A stretch of 64,000 nt of DNA, from the NCBI RefSeq assembly GCF_016616425.1, contig NZ_CP067101.1, forward strand, positions 6,324,001 through 6,388,000, given 5' to 3'. Origin of the DNA: Bradyrhizobium diazoefficiens. GTDB taxonomy: Bacteria; Pseudomonadota; Alphaproteobacteria; Rhizobiales; Xanthobacteraceae. The position numbers and the translations under genes were made by a program. Position 1 is the stretch's first letter. Each line of letters starts with the position of its first letter. Under the pieces are notes generated by a model that was given only the letters and a program-made list of their open reading frames with translations, was not told where the DNA came from and ran no database searches. This document shows positions 8,201 through 16,830 of this stretch, piece by piece.

Positions 8201-8549
8201 CCAGAATCGTCGCGAGCGCTGGGCAAGATCGCGCCGATCCCGTTCTACGCCTTCTCACCAGGCAGTGTTCCCGCCTAATTGAGCATGCTTGGCCGTAAGG
8301 AGTTCTTCCTCATGGGAGGAGAGACCCAAGGCACATCGTGCGGCGGATCAGCAGGCGCGCTCGAGGCGCGCACTGCCGTCTCCGACTATGGTTTGCGAGT
8401 TCTTCGAGGATCGAAAACAGCGTAGATCGACAAGTTCCTCAATCCGCGGCGGTTTCGACAGCTCTACGATCACATGTAGTCATCTTCATACTCGTAGCCC
8501 GAGCTCGCTACAGTGGCATTATTGCGCTCGCCGTCCTCCGCTTTAGCGA
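8201..8549. other. Gap with unrecognised coding debris
   Basis: About 350 bp between the ald remnant and the toxin-antitoxin repeat. A plus-strand frame reads GTSCGGSAGALEAR, a stop, then FLNPRRFRQLYDHM, which looks like decayed protein-coding sequence of a family I cannot name. Confidence 0.35.
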
Positions 8550-8661
8550 GATATGCGGTTTGTCAGCGGTGCCAACATGCCTCTGCATCGAAAGTCCCTG
8601 CCCTGACGACGCCGCCCCCACTCCGGCTCACAGGCGGGCTTGTGTGGAGCTCTTGCAAATT

Positions 8662-8696
8662 CGGCAATATGCCGCTATTTATACGGCACATTGCCG
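8662..8696. promoter_or_regulatory. Palindromic operator of the toxin-antitoxin module, copy 1
   Basis: CGGCAATATGCCG (8662-8674) and CGGCACATTGCCG (8684-8696) are inverted copies with one mismatch, 9 bp apart, ending 20 bp before the antitoxin ATG. Xre/MbcA-type antitoxins usually repress their own operon, so this is the likely binding site. It also shows that an upstream in-frame ATG at 8670 is not the true start. Confidence 0.72.
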
Positions 8697-8716
8697 TCAC
8701 GTTCAGGGAGGCCCCT

Positions 8717-9148
8717 ATGTCCATTGTCGAAATCGTAGCAAGGAAGCTGGGTGGACGCTCGGTCCTCGGAGGGGTCATACGCTCGCAGGCGGACCTCGCC
8801 CTGGCAGTACGAAAGCGGCTTCCCCTGACCGCGCTGCATGGGCTGGCGAAGGCGGGACTTAGTGATCAGGAAATCGAATTGTTCGTCATTCCGCAACGAA
8901 CGCGCCGGCATCGCGCGGAGAAAAAGCAACCGCTCACCGTGGAAGAATCCGACCGGGCCGTGCGATTGCTGCGGGTGCAGACACTTGCCGAGGAGACCTT
9001 CGGCGACGCCAACAAGGCCAATATATGGCTCCGGCGTTCGTTAGCAGAACTTCATGACGAGACGCCGTTGGCGGTAGCACAAACCGAAACTGGCGCCCGC
9101 GTGGTCGAAACCATACTCGGCAAGGTCGCCTGGGGCGCCGCCGCCTGA
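8717..9148 (+). CDS. Xre/ParS-type antitoxin (DUF2384 family), copy 1
   Basis: A 143-residue protein from ATG 8717, preceded by GGGAGG. It shows the two-part layout of RES-partner antitoxins: an N-terminal helical HTH-like region, and a C-terminal DUF2384 domain around LLRVQTLAEETFGDANKANI and WLRRSLAELHDETPLAVAQT, ending VVETILGKVAWGAAA. It should bind and block the RES toxin and autorepress through the palindrome upstream. The stop overlaps the toxin start (TGATG). Protein-identical to the copy at 13625. Confidence 0.92.
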   Translation: MSIVEIVARKLGGRSVLGGVIRSQADLALAVRKRLPLTALHGLAKAGLSDQEIELFVIPQRTRRHRAEKKQPLTVEESDRAVRLLRVQTLAEETFGDANKANIWLRRSLAELHDETPLAVAQTETGARVVETILGKVAWGAAA

Positions 9149-9609
9149 TGCTGCTTTGGCGTTTGTCGGGCATACAGCATGCCAAGATGTTCGATGGTGG
9201 CTATGGCCTGCTTTTTGACGGACGCTGGAATACGATCGGACGGCCTATCACCTACTGCAGCACGTCGCCTGCGCTGTGCGTTTTGGAAAAACTGGTCCAT
9301 ATCGAGGACCCGGCTCTCATGCCTGCGCTTATGATGGTGCGCTACGATGGGCCAGATGACCTTGGCGTCGAGACGCTGGGCTTAAGCGATCTGCCCGCCG
9401 ATTGGCGGCGCCAGGAAGTTTGGACCCAGCAACGAGGCGATCAATGGCACGCCTCGCTCGCGACATCCCTCCTCCGCGTTCCCTCTGCCATCGTCCCTGT
9501 CGATCAGTCCCCCGACGTCAACATCCTGATCAACCACACTCACAAGGACGCGGCGCGGATCTCCGTGATCTCTGTAGAGCCATTCGTTCTTGACCCACGT
9601 CTGTTCTGA
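9148..9609 (+). CDS. RES-domain toxin (NAD+-degrading type), copy 1
   Basis: A 153-residue RES-family protein. Key family features: LLWRLSG at the N-terminus with the conserved Arg, DGRWNTIGRPITYCSTSPAL with Arg and Tyr, then CVLEKLVHIED with the conserved Glu. RES toxins of type II modules deplete NAD+ and stop growth. The gene overlaps its antitoxin. Differs from copy 2 at Ser/Pro in ATSLLRVP and at the last residue (Phe/Leu). Confidence 0.92.
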   Translation: MLLWRLSGIQHAKMFDGGYGLLFDGRWNTIGRPITYCSTSPALCVLEKLVHIEDPALMPALMMVRYDGPDDLGVETLGLSDLPADWRRQEVWTQQRGDQWHASLATSLLRVPSAIVPVDQSPDVNILINHTHKDAARISVISVEPFVLDPRLF

Positions 9610-9758
9610 GTCAGAGACGACCACAACTCGGTAGTCTTCCGCGACGAGAGGCGTCGGAGGAATCGAACCGGCAGGGTGCTTCCCCGCAAGAGCCAACGAT
9701 CCACAGACGTTCACGGACAAGACCGCGAAAGGCGATCAGCGCGAGGCGCTGAAGCGCA

Positions 9759-10061
9759 GTGGCCTCGCGAGTATTCCTCAAGCGCCATGGCGAGTTTCAG
9801 CTTGGCAACAACCGCAAGTTCGCGTTTCGCGTGAAGCTGTGCTTTCCGAAGTCGCTCACGAAGGAGTTTCTGCTTGTCGACCTCCTCAACAACGTCGATC
9901 AGCTTGCGGAAGCCAAGGATGAGGTCTTGAAGCGGGTGATGCAGCGTGCCGCATCGACCGACCGGCGGCGCTTGCGCCGCGCGGTTCGCGATCATGGAAA
10001 CGAAAAAACGAAGAAGTTCTTCGATCGTGTGCTGAGAGCGGACGAACTGCATGCCGTGTGA
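9759..10061 (+). CDS. AbiEi-like antitoxin remnant (uncertain)
   Basis: The plus frame ends LTKEFLLVDLLNNVDQL, MQRAASTDRRRLRRAVRDHG, NEKTKKFFDRVLRADELHAV. Its stop overlaps the ATG of an AbiEii-like frame, the arrangement expected of an AbiEi-AbiEii operon, so I favour this strand. The 5' end lacks a recognisable N-terminal domain, so it is probably truncated. A minus-strand ORF over 9711-10052 is also open with plausible codon use, which limits confidence. Confidence 0.45.
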   Translation: MASRVFLKRHGEFQLGNNRKFAFRVKLCFPKSLTKEFLLVDLLNNVDQLAEAKDEVLKRVMQRAASTDRRRLRRAVRDHGNEKTKKFFDRVLRADELHAV

Positions 10062-10332
10062 TTTCCTCCACGACCATCCGCAATTTGCCGACCTGGTCCG
10101 GACAGTGGCGGAAGAAAAGGGGATTGATCCCGCACTCGAACGCTTGATCGAGCTAGCTTTGACGAGGGCAATGCTCGGCCGCCTTGGCCTGGGCCCCGCG
10201 CGTACTCAAGGGGCAATCGGCACTGGAGCTGTTAACGACTTGTTAACCAACCCCGCCTACCTTGCGGTTACTTTTCGGTTAACAGCCGATTGCCTCCCGG
10301 TTCGTTCTAGGAGAACAGTCGATGCCCATTGA
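10051..10332 (+). pseudogene. Truncated AbiEii/AbiGii nucleotidyltransferase toxin
   Basis: The first 28 residues (MPCDFLHDHPQFADLVRTVA, EEKGIDPAL) match the N-terminus of AbiEii-type nucleotidyltransferase toxins. The sequence then departs into an unrelated frame, so the catalytic GS-x10-DxD core is absent. The module can no longer act as a toxin. Confidence 0.6.
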
Positions 10333-10818
10333 GGCGCAGACATATGTCGCACTTGGTGCCCGGCCGAAAATCTCACCCGAGGCCGCCCGATCGGTTGCCA
10401 AGCGGCTCAGGTTGCCGCGCTCACTTTCGGATAATGGCAAAGCACTAGTGATCGTTGATCTCGCCGAAGTAAGGCATACTCCCTGCCCACGAGGTCGTCG
10501 TCGCGTGGGCGACATCGTCCCATTAGTGGAAAAGATTGAGGCGTCGCAGACGGAAATTGTGCAGCTCGAAGCAAGGGCGGCCGGTTACGGCGCGGATTTC
10601 GAACGCGAGCGCGCCGAGCGACTGATGGTTGAAGTGCTGCAGGCGACCGCAGAGACCTTGCCGCTAGAGCGGCGACCGCGCCGCTTGAGGACGAGACGGC
10701 GGCTCTACGGACCGGTGACCGAGTTGCCGCCTCGATCGACAGCCACGGACAGGCCACACGTCGACTAGGATATCTAGCTGCGATCCTGGTAGAGACAGAC
10801 CGCAAGGTTCGTCGGTAG
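10322..10818 (+). pseudogene. KfrA-like coiled-coil protein, frameshifted
   Basis: From ATG 10322: MPIEAQTYVALGARPKISPE, AARSVAKRLRLPRSLSDNGK, ALVIVDLAEVRHTPCPRGRR, then a helical stretch QLEARAAGYGADFERERAER. This resembles small ICE/plasmid proteins with an N-terminal HTH and a C-terminal coiled coil. Near 10670 the helical pattern moves to another frame (LEDETAALRTGDRV...LVETDRKVRR, stop at 10818), so one frameshift has occurred. It is immediately upstream of ftsZ. Confidence 0.5.
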
Positions 10819-10866
10819 CAATCCGGGTCCGCTATTCCAACGTGCCAAAGAAATCGTGAGGTAAAA

Positions 10867-11943
10867 GTGACCGACATCAGCGACATTCGCGAGATGAAAG
10901 CGCGTATTATTGTGTTTGGAGTCGGTGGCGCCGGAGGCAATGCCGTCAACAACATGATCGCGGCCGGGCTGGAAGGCGTCGACTTCGTCGTCGCCAACAC
11001 CGACGCACAAGCACTCGCCATGTCCAAGGCCGAGCGCCTCATCCAGTTGGGCACAAAAGTGACCGAAGGGCTTGGCGCCGGCTCGAACTCCAAAGTTGGG
11101 TGCGCCGCGGCCGAAGAGGCGATTCATACGATCCAGGATCATTTAACCGGCGCAAACATGGTGTTCGTTACCGCTGGGATGGGCGGCGGTACGGGAACTG
11201 GGGCGGCTCCTGTTATAGCCAGGATCGCGCGTGAACTTGGTATTCTCACCGTCGGCGTCGTCAGCAAGCCCTTCCACTTCGAGGGCCAGCGCCGCATGCG
11301 CGTTGCTGAAGCCGGCATTGCGGAACTGCTGAATGCGGTTGACACCCTGCTGATCATCCCAAACCAGAACCTGCTCCGAGTGGCCAACGAGAAGACGACA
11401 TTCAACGATGCCTTCGCCATTGCCGATCAAGTGCTCTATTCGGGCGTAGCCTGCATCAGCGACCTTATAGTCAAAGAAGGTCTGATCAATCTCGACTTTG
11501 CCGACGTTCTCTCCGTCATGCGCGAGAAGGGCAAAGCCATGATGGGCGGGGGTGAGGCTTCTGGCGAGAAGCGCGTGCTCACCGCCGCTATGGCCGCGAT
11601 CTCCAATCCATTAATCGAGGCCCCCTCGATCAAGCGCGCCAGTGGCCTCATAATCTCCATCACCGGCGGCAAGGACCTGACGTTATTCGAGGTCGACGAA
11701 GCTGCCAGCCGCATTCGCGAAGGGGCCGACCCGGACGCCAACGTCATCGTCGGCGCCACTTTCGATGAACGCCTGCAGGGTCTCGTCCGCGTCTCGGTAG
11801 TGGCGACCGGCATCGATAATCTTGACTCGGCGAATAAGTCCATTGCTGGGACAAGCAGGTTCGAACTACCAAATGATTCGAAGTCGCAGTTCGATACAGC
11901 AATATTGAACCCAACGAGGATGCGGCAAGCGGTTCAGGCTTGA
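10867..11943 (+). CDS. ftsZ: Short FtsZ-family GTPase on the mobile element
   Basis: A 358-residue FtsZ from GTG 10867, preceded by GAGG. It has the nucleotide-binding [11 protein letters not shown] (residues 20-30), the tubulin signature GGGTGTG (106-112) and the T7 catalytic loop NLDFADV (208-214). It stops soon after the globular domain. Housekeeping alphaproteobacterial FtsZ has a long variable linker and C-terminal FtsA/FtsN-binding peptide; here these are absent, as in the short second FtsZ of some rhizobia. Substitutions are visible around conserved blocks ([31 protein letters not shown]). It lies alone between toxin-antitoxin repeats, so it is likely accessory: perhaps modulating host division or an inactive relic. 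Confidence 0.93.
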   Translation: MTDISDIREMKARIIVFGVGGAGGNAVNNMIAAGLEGVDFVVANTDAQALAMSKAERLIQLGTKVTEGLGAGSNSKVGCAAAEEAIHTIQDHLTGANMVFVTAGMGGGTGTGAAPVIARIARELGILTVGVVSKPFHFEGQRRMRVAEAGIAELLNAVDTLLIIPNQNLLRVANEKTTFNDAFAIADQVLYSGVACISDLIVKEGLINLDFADVLSVMREKGKAMMGGGEASGEKRVLTAAMAAISNPLIEAPSIKRASGLIISITGGKDLTLFEVDEAASRIREGADPDANVIVGATFDERLQGLVRVSVVATGIDNLDSANKSIAGTSRFELPNDSKSQFDTAILNPTRMRQAVQA

Positions 11944-12047
11944 ATCATTCTGACCGAGCTGTACTGCGTGAGCCTCTGCGTCGAAAGGCAACCATCGCAC
12001 ACTGGCCTGGCTAGTGGCGCAAGCGCGCGCAGTCAGCGCACTGGTGA

Positions 12048-12275
12048 ATGAGCAAGGCCATGCCGCATGCCTCATGCTGGTCGTCTAGATCTCCTCGTAC
12101 AGATATGCGGGCGAAGGAAGACCGGTCCAAGGAAGTCAAACGCATACACGCAACAGCTAAGCGGCGGGCCATCAACGTCGTCGATCGACTGGCGCGCAGT
12201 TTAGGAGTCGAGGCGGCGGACCTTTTGACCCGGCCGTCTGGCACGGGGCCAACAAATGACACGCGGACTGAATAG
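12048..12275 (+). pseudogene. XRE regulator remnant, copy 2
   Basis: The C-terminal part reads KRIHATAKRRAINVVDRLAR, SLGVEAADLLTRPSG, matching the last helix of an XRE domain; the N-terminal HTH is replaced by unrelated codons. It is followed by the terminator and a convergent DUF736, the same layout as 6603-7362. Almost the same remnant lies at 51328-51546. Confidence 0.62.
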
Positions 12276-12344
12276 CCAGTGGGGAGCCGAGCGGCTCGAC
12301 CGGGCCGCAATGCGTCCGAACTGGCAGTTACTGCGAATTGAGAA

Positions 12345-12375
12345 GCCCCGCCCGGCGGACCGGGCGGGGCTTTTT
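12345..12375. terminator. Intrinsic terminator between XRE remnant and DUF736 copy 2
   Basis: GCCCCGCCCGG (12345-12355) pairs perfectly with CCGGGCGGGGC (12360-12370), loop CGGA, followed by TTTTT. Confidence 0.82.
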
Positions 12376-12381
12376 GGCGCC

Positions 12382-12702
12382 TCAGTCGCCGTTCTTGCGC
12401 GGCCGCGACCAGATGAGGCTGAAGCCGTCGCCGTCCTCGTCGCTGAACAGGTTGGCGTAGATCGGTGCGTTGAACGAGGGGTCGTCGAGCTTGAGCGAGA
12501 GATAGTCGCGGCCCTCCTCGGAGCGCTTCGACCAGGCGGCCCCGATCTCGGCCCGGCCGACGAAGACGCGGTGGCTCGGGGCGTTCTCGTTGGTGCGGTT
12601 GGCCTCGGGCACGATGCGGACGCCCTTGGTCTGGAGGCTGAGGGTGACGATCTCGCCCTGGAAGTCGCTGCCGACCTTCTTGAAAGAACCGATGGTAGCC
12701 AT
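12382..12702 (-). CDS. DUF736 family protein, copy 2
   Basis: A 106-residue protein from ATG 12702, preceded by AAGGAGAAG, nearly identical to the copies at 7042 and 51654. Visible differences include NLFSDEDGDGF instead of NLFGDEEGDGF. Its leader still shows the left hairpin arm (about 12814-12835), but the right arm has changed (TCGAACTGCTGGC instead of TCGCCCCGCTGGC), so the long stem is broken here. This may be a decaying copy. Confidence 0.9.
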   Translation of the reverse strand: MATIGSFKKVGSDFQGEIVTLSLQTKGVRIVPEANRTNENAPSHRVFVGRAEIGAAWSKRSEEGRDYLSLKLDDPSFNAPIYANLFSDEDGDGFSLIWSRPRKNGD

Positions 12703-12990
12703 GTTACTTCTCCTTTTGCTGTTTCGAGCCGCAACCACCGCGGCCTCGATGGCGATCTACAGGCCGAAGACGATCGACGACGCACCCGCCCGCGGGCCGC
12801 AGCGCAGCGGAGGACGCCAGCGGGGCGACTTTCTTGCCGCGCGAGGAATGGGCGTAGCCCAGGGGAAGAAAGTCGAACTGCTGGCGTTGCATTCAGGCGA
12901 TCGAGGCGCAGCCGCTCTTCGGCCAGATCGAGCCATCAAGAGGCCAGGGTGGTCCGTGCGCTGAACAGCATCTCCGGAAGAAGTTGTGGC

Positions 12991-13457
12991 GAATATCGCC
13001 TGTGCTAGATGTCGCAGCGGTCAGGCGTGGAGAAAACAACACTAGCGAAGGAAGAGATGAACTCGATTGCCTGGAATAATCCGCCCTGCAATGCCCTGCC
13101 TGCCTGCCTGCCTACCTGCCTTCGTGTTGGTCCAATACAAGGCCCCTGAAAGCATAGACAGGAGCTTGAGTTCAGATGAGCCGACGGCCATCAGCTTTCT
13201 GACGAGATTGCGTGGGTGGACAAACTGTTTGAGGAGCTCGAGAAGAGCGAATCCGATAGGGAGATCCTGATGGAGAAATCAGATCGCATTGCGGAAGACG
13301 GCCTTTGCCTTTCTTAAGTCGTCGAAAGGTCGAAAGGCTGTAGTGTCGATGATCCCGCGCGCTCGAATAACGGAGTTCGGCTCTCAACCGCGCTAAGATA
13401 GTCGCTCCAGGGGTCTGCGCTCCTGAGCTGTCGTTCAAGACCGTTCCTGGTGCGTGG
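12991..13457. other. Gap without a recognised gene; short TGCC microsatellite
   Basis: About 470 bp between the DUF736 leader and the second toxin-antitoxin repeat. It contains a run of TGCC-type units (about 13091-13121). A plus-strand helical stretch, DEIAWVDKLFEELEKSESDR, is open over about 40 codons, but I cannot assign it. Confidence 0.4.
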
Positions 13458-13569
13458 ATATGCGGTTGGCAGCGGTGCCAACATGCCCTGCATCGAAAGT
13501 CCCTGCCCCGACGGCGCCGTCCCCAGTCCGGCTCCTCACAGGTGGGCCTGTGGGGAGCTCTTGCAAATC

Positions 13570-13604
13570 CGGCAATATGCCGCTATTTATACGGCACATT
13601 GCCG
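13570..13604. promoter_or_regulatory. Palindromic operator of the toxin-antitoxin module, copy 2
   Basis: CGGCAATATGCCG (13570-13582) and CGGCACATTGCCG (13592-13604), the same inverted pair as at 8662-8696 and the same distance from the antitoxin ATG. Confidence 0.72.
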
Positions 13605-13624
13605 TCACGTTCAGGGAGGCCCCT

Positions 13625-14056
13625 ATGTCCATTGTCGAAATCGTAGCAAGGAAGCTGGGTGGACGCTCGGTCCTCGGAGGGGTCATACGCTCGCAGGCGG
13701 ACCTCGCCCTGGCAGTACGAAAGCGGCTTCCCCTGACCGCGCTGCATGGGCTGGCGAAGGCGGGACTTAGTGATCAGGAAATCGAATTGTTCGTCATTCC
13801 GCAACGAACGCGCCGGCATCGCGCGGAGAAAAAGCAACCGCTCACCGTGGAAGAATCCGACCGGGCCGTGCGATTGCTGCGGGTGCAGACACTTGCCGAG
13901 GAGACCTTCGGCGACGCCAACAAGGCCAATATATGGCTCCGGCGTTCGTTAGCAGAACTTCATGACGAGACGCCGTTGGCGGTAGCACAAACCGAAACTG
14001 GCGCCCGCGTGGTCGAAACCATACTCGGCAAGGTCGCCTGGGGCGCCGCCGCCTGA
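13625..14056 (+). CDS. Xre/ParS-type antitoxin (DUF2384 family), copy 2
   Basis: 143 residues, identical in protein sequence to the antitoxin at 8717 as far as I can see, with the same GGGAGG site and the same TGATG overlap with the toxin. Either antitoxin should neutralise both toxins, so the two modules are functionally redundant and cross-protecting. Confidence 0.92.
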   Translation: MSIVEIVARKLGGRSVLGGVIRSQADLALAVRKRLPLTALHGLAKAGLSDQEIELFVIPQRTRRHRAEKKQPLTVEESDRAVRLLRVQTLAEETFGDANKANIWLRRSLAELHDETPLAVAQTETGARVVETILGKVAWGAAA

Positions 14057-14517
14057 TGCTGCTTTGGCGTTTGTCGGGCATACAGCATGCCAAGATGTTC
14101 GATGGTGGCTATGGCCTGCTTTTTGACGGACGCTGGAATACGATCGGACGGCCTATCACCTACTGCAGCACGTCGCCTGCGCTGTGCGTTTTGGAAAAAC
14201 TGGTCCATATCGAGGACCCGGCTCTCATGCCTGCGCTTATGATGGTGCGCTACGATGGGCCAGATGACCTTGGCGTCGAGACGCTGGGCTTAAGCGATCT
14301 GCCCGCCGATTGGCGGCGCCAGGAAGTTTGGACCCAGCAACGAGGCGATCAATGGCACGCCTCGCTCGCGACACCCCTCCTCCGCGTTCCCTCTGCCATC
14401 GTCCCTGTCGATCAGTCCCCCGACGTCAACATCCTGATCAACCACACTCACAAGGACGCGGCGCGGATCTCCGTGATCTCTGTAGAGCCATTCGTTCTTG
14501 ACCCACGTCTGTTGTGA
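14056..14517 (+). CDS. RES-domain toxin (NAD+-degrading type), copy 2
   Basis: 153-residue RES toxin, same motifs as copy 1 (LLWRLSG, DGRWNTIGRPITYC, VLEKLVH). Two differences were seen: Pro for Ser in ATPLLRVP and a C-terminal Leu for Phe. Both copies appear intact, which suggests selection or recency. Confidence 0.92.
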   Translation: MLLWRLSGIQHAKMFDGGYGLLFDGRWNTIGRPITYCSTSPALCVLEKLVHIEDPALMPALMMVRYDGPDDLGVETLGLSDLPADWRRQEVWTQQRGDQWHASLATPLLRVPSAIVPVDQSPDVNILINHTHKDAARISVISVEPFVLDPRLL

Positions 14518-14816
14518 GCCAAAAACGGTTGCGAAGCAGCCAGATTCCGGTGCTCGAACCACTGGTAGCATACCCTGTGCCGGCGATAATTGTCTGGAGA
14601 AGCCGCAGGAGCCTTCGATCTTCCGCGTCTACTGCAAGAGCCTACCTACCGCCCCACCCGGTTCGACGTCTCGCCCTGGCTGCACACGAGTTCGCTCCGT
14701 TCAGGTGTAGAAATGGACACAAAAGCGAAGAAAGGGCGATCGCGGTTGCCGTGAGCCAGCCACGATGAGATGTCCCTGGCTATGAGGAGGACCTGTGGCC
14801 ACCGGCTACAGCTTCG
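14518..14816. other. Gap with a short shared ICE segment
   Basis: About 300 bp. Around 14700-14780 there is a stretch (AAGAAAGGGCGATCGCGGTT, then CCGTGAGCCAGCC) also found at about 52320-52360 and partly at 7700-7735, i.e. the distal end of the DUF736 repeats. No gene seen. Confidence 0.45.
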
Positions 14817-16038
14817 CTAAGCACTACGAGAATTGATCAAAGATCTCATCGATGGCGGCCGACCGCCTCCGGCGCGATCGGGGAGATGGGTTTGCCCTTC
14901 TGGCTTCCCGGGCGTTTTTCTCGATGTCGGCCAGCTCGAAGAAGCCCCGCCTCGGATATCGGTGCCGGCGAGGCCGATCGCGCGTCGCGCAATGTCGGCT
15001 TCCAGCCGGATCAGCTCGCGCGTCGTAAGCCTTGCCGGCGTCCGCGCGCCGGTCGCAAAGTCGATGCCCTCGGCCTGCAACCGCACGACATCGGGGCTCT
15101 GGAGGAAGGTGCCGGGATCATCGACATAGCGATGCAGCACCTTGGCGATATCGCGCTCGTCGAAGACGCTCTTCTCGCGGCTGACGAGGTCGAGCACGAT
15201 CTCCGGCCGACGCTCGATGCGACGGGCATTCTCGGCCCGACTCTCGTCGAAGACCGCCAGCCGATCGAGCCTCGGTCCCGCACCCTCACGCTTGGCCTTC
15301 CGATCGATCGCTTTTGCCGGGACACCGATATGGGTGATTGGGACGAGGTCGATTCCACGTTCGGCAATAGGAGCGGCCGTCGACACGAACCTCGAGGCCG
15401 GCGAGCGCGAGATGGTGGTTCTGCAGATCGATCCACCGCGCCCGTTGCGCCCCTGCTTGTCACCGCCCAGAGCGCATAGCGGATTTTGCCGGCGGGGTGC
15501 GGAGCGGAGTACCGTCTTAGCCGAGCAGAGTGACCCTCTTGCCGCCGAAACCGTCCTCCGTCAGGGGCCGCAGCGTCGTCATCAGGTGGACATGCGGATT
15601 GCCGGGTTCGTCGTGATAGACCCGGTTGGCCACCTGTCCACGCGACTGCGCCACGAACTAGCCCATGAGAGCGATATTCTGTTCAGTCGTGGGCTCCACC
15701 GGCAGGGCGATCATCGCTTCGCGAGCGAACTGCGCATCGGAGCGTTTCTCGAAGGCTTCGACTTTGTTCCAAAACGCTTCGGCCGCGCCCGCCACGGAGC
15801 GGTCGGCGATGAGCGTGCGGACCCAGGCCGGCGCATCCGCTGGCAGGAGGAATTCCTGATGCGCCAGGCCGCGCTTGTTCGAGTAGTCGACGGCCCTCGC
15901 CTCCGCCTCGTGCTCCATGCGGGCGCAATGGCGGTACGCGGCTGACAGAACGGCGCTGCGTCCACTGGCGCGGCCGATGATCTGGACGGTGAAATGCGTG
16001 ATAGCCACGGCAGGCGCGATCCCGAAGCGAGCGAACAC
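14817..16038 (-). pseudogene. traA: TraA-type (MOBQ) relaxase pseudogene
   Basis: The N-terminus is clear: VAITHFTVQIIGRASGRSAV, LSAAYRHCARMEHEAEAR and DYSNKRGLAHQEFLLP, as in rhizobial TraA. After EQNIALMG there is a stop, then FVAQSRGQVANRVYHDEPGN, PHVHLMTTLRPLTEDGFGGK (the HxH metal motif), another stop, and LRTPAGKIRYALWA. A frameshifted part gives IAERGIDLVPITHIGVPAKA, VLDLVSREKSVFDERDIAKV and IDFATGARTPARLTTRELIR. The helicase part is missing. Two nonsense codons, at least two frame changes and a large 3' deletion make it inactive. It diverges from traC across oriT, as in Ti plasmids. Confidence 0.88.
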
Positions 16039-16082
16039 TCTGTTCGTCCGGATCGGCCCGTCAATTCGGGACAGGAAGCAGG

Positions 16083-16116
16083 ACGTCGCGTCAGCGACGT
16101 ATAACTGCGCCCTTGG
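16083..16116 (+). other. Origin of transfer (oriT), Q/Ti-type
   Basis: A perfect inverted repeat ACGTCGC-GTCA-GCGACGT (16083-16100) is followed directly by ATAACTGCGCCCTTGG (16101-16116). This matches the arrangement of Ti and rhizobial plasmid oriTs: a repeat next to a TGCGCCCT nick region related to RSF1010. It lies exactly where expected, between divergent traA and traC. The site appears intact although the adjacent relaxase is not. Confidence 0.82.
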
Positions 16117-16260
16117 GAAGCCGCTCCTTCGGAACGGCGGGATGATCTTCCAAAGCGTCGGCTTCGCCGACCCCGTTAATTACCGGGGGTCGCGCTTCGC
16201 GCTCACCCCGGCTTTCCCGTCTGGCGCTTCGCGCAAAGCAATCAAGAAAGGTCTTTCGGA

Positions 16261-16521
16261 ATGAAGAAGCCTTCGCGGCAGATCAGGGATGAAATCACTC
16301 GCCTCCAGGAGCAGCTGAAGCAGGCTGAAACGCGGGAGGCCGAGCGGATCGGCCGGATCGCGCTGAAGGCTGGCATCGGGGAGTTCGAGATCGACGAGGA
16401 GGCGCTGCTCTCGGTCTTCAAGGAGATCGCGAACCGCTTTCGCGCGGGTGGCTCCCGAACCACGAAGACGCCTCCGACGGTCACGTTTGGCGCGTCTTCG
16501 GGCGTGGCTGAACAGGGCTGA
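16261..16521 (+). CDS. traC: TraC family conjugal transfer protein
   Basis: 86 residues: MKKPSRQIRDEITRLQEQLK, QAETREAERIGRIALKAGIG, EFEIDEEALLSVFKEIANRF. It matches the TraC family (PF07820) of Ti and rhizobial plasmids, a small basic coiled-coil protein encoded next to oriT and thought to assist the relaxosome. It appears complete. GC-rich hairpins lie in the 100 bp upstream. Confidence 0.88.
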   Translation: MKKPSRQIRDEITRLQEQLKQAETREAERIGRIALKAGIGEFEIDEEALLSVFKEIANRFRAGGSRTTKTPPTVTFGASSGVAEQG

Positions 16522-16525
16522 ACGC

Positions 16526-16633
16526 ATGCGCCGCTCCGACCCTACTGAGGTCCGCAAGAAGGACACGCGGGAGAAGATCGAGCTCGGCGGCCTGATCGCC
16601 AAGGCCGGGCCGCCGACAAGGCTGAAAAATTGA
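16526..16633 (+). pseudogene. traD: traD, truncated by IS256-type sequence
   Basis: Starts 5 nt after traC, with MRRSDPTEVRKKDTREKIEL and GGLIAKAG, the conserved TraD N-terminus. After residue 28 the family sequence ends. The DNA from about 16608 in the next frame reads ADKAEKLIRN, a piece of an IS256-family transposase. TraD is about 70 residues in intact systems, so more than half is lost. Confidence 0.75.
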
Positions 16634-16830
16634 TCCGCAATCGCGTCGTTCGTTCGAAAGCGAGCGGCGGGCGCACCGTTGGCCCGCGGCCTCTCGACCT
16701 CGATCTTGCCGCCGTGGAAGCCGATCCGTCCCCGCGTTCGGCCCCAACGGTGCGCCCGCCGCGGCGCCGAACGCCAGCCCGGTTTTCCAGCGATGCTGTC
16801 CCACGCGGTTCTTCACCGCTTCGACCTTCG
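16606..16830. pseudogene. Mosaic IS256-family transposase fragments
   Basis: A short plus-strand fragment (ADKAEKLIRN, about 16608-16640) abuts a minus-strand fragment (about 16680-16760) encoding HRWGRTRGRIGFHGGKIEVE followed by RPR. Both belong to the same IS256-type transposase, so the element was scrambled by inversion. About 75 bp of the minus part is also present at about 30370-30445. Confidence 0.65.

Larger units (their letters stand above)
8550..9604. repeat. 1-kb direct repeat carrying a RES/Xre module, copy 1
   Basis: About 1.05 kb repeated in the same orientation at 13458-14512 (constant offset 4,908 bp through the two genes). The coding parts are almost identical; the first 100 bp upstream of the operator are more diverged. 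Confidence 0.85.
13458..14512. repeat. 1-kb direct repeat carrying a RES/Xre module, copy 2
   Basis: Second copy of 8550-9604, same orientation, offset 4,908 bp. The near-identity implies recent duplication or gene conversion. Confidence 0.85.

Noticed and set aside
9630..9720. Sequence reminiscent of a tRNA 3' half (GGTTCGATTCC on the minus strand)
   Set aside because: The T-stem bases on each side do not pair and no acceptor or anticodon stem can be drawn.
9711..10052. Minus-strand ORF with coiled-coil-like sequence
   Set aside because: The plus-strand frame ends over the AbiEii-like ATG as expected of an AbiE operon, so I prefer that strand, but the evidence is not decisive.
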